Translations under genes and position numbers: made by a program
NCBI GenBank assembly: GCA_022824605.1
Contig: JAJDZO010000337.1
Location: 1 to 13,801 of the forward strand
DNA from: Acidimicrobiia bacterium
GTDB taxonomy: Bacteria; Actinomycetota; Acidimicrobiia; Acidimicrobiales; Aldehydirespiratoraceae
DNA: 13,801 bases
Direction: 5' to 3'
Notes under the pieces: generated by a model
Seen by the model: the letters and a program-made list of their open reading frames with translations, nothing else
Told to the model about the DNA's origin: nothing
Databases searched by the model: none
In this document: in pieces, positions 13,590 to 13,801 of the stretch
Layout of the letters: each line of letters starts with the position of its first letter
Position numbering within the stretch: position 1 is the stretch's first letter

Positions 13590-13801
13590 AAGAGGGCGAG
13601 CGGATGGGCGAGCGATTCGGTCCCGAGCGGGCGAGGTCGTGGGCAGCCATGCCGTGGTTTGGGCGGCCCGTGAGCGGAGCGAACAAGATCGGGAATCACC
13701 CCTCCGCGGCGCAAAGCGCTTCCACCCATTTGCGCACCTATTTGCGCTCGCTCTGAGCCGGCGGGAACCGGTGGCTAGTACCGAGTCCTTCCCGCGCCGC
13801 C

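Noticed and set aside
13073..13729. 218-codon minus-strand frame over the bacterioferritin
   Set aside because: It mirrors the bfr codons and has no domain of its own.
13571..13801. A further gene at the right end
   Set aside because: No frame with a plausible start, codon pattern or domain; only short simple repeats.

Overview
The window is GC-rich, with GTG and TTG start codons, actinobacterial-type protein families and several TANNNT boxes sitting 6-8 nt before start codons, the arrangement expected for leaderless transcripts. This fits an actinomycete. A member of Acidimicrobiia (Ilumatobacter-like) is a reasonable guess, but it is inferred from family resemblance only.

Layout. Positions 1-194 hold no gene, but a long, well-paired inverted-repeat structure (27-124) could be a structured RNA. 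On the minus strand, 4253 to 195 is a three-gene catabolic-looking operon read in the order zinc-type medium-chain dehydrogenase, FAD-dependent DAO-family oxidoreductase, amidase. The first two genes overlap by 11 bp and the third follows after 47 bp. Positions 4254-4508 are a divergent intergenic region, AT-rich in its right half (about 4380-4508), with a candidate promoter flanked by a 10-bp inverted repeat and a separate palindromic operator-like site.

On the plus strand, 4509-9046 is a compact type VII secretion (WXG100/ESX-like) pair: a 91-aa WXG100 protein and a 1413-aa EssC/EccC-like ATPase. The ATPase has a probable ubiquitin-like N-terminus, an FHA domain, two membrane helices and three FtsK/SpoIIIE-type modules, of which only the first keeps an intact Walker A. 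No other secretion component (EccB, EccD, EccE, mycosin) lies in the window.

After a 79-bp tandem repeat comes a stand-alone crotonase-family gene (9275-10081). Positions 10180-13570 form an iron module: an IdeR/DtxR-like box over a leaderless promoter, an iron-binding lipoprotein, a fused two-domain ABC permease and a bacterioferritin. The transporter ATPase is absent. The sequence from 13571 to the end has no supported gene.

Three independent short tandem duplications (33 bp inside the ATPase gene, 79 bp between genes, 48 bp across the permease start) stand out. So do the altered ferroxidase ligand position in the bacterioferritin and the missing structural-zinc cysteines in the dehydrogenase. 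The most system-like part of the window is the minimal two-gene type VII locus with its own symmetrical control region.
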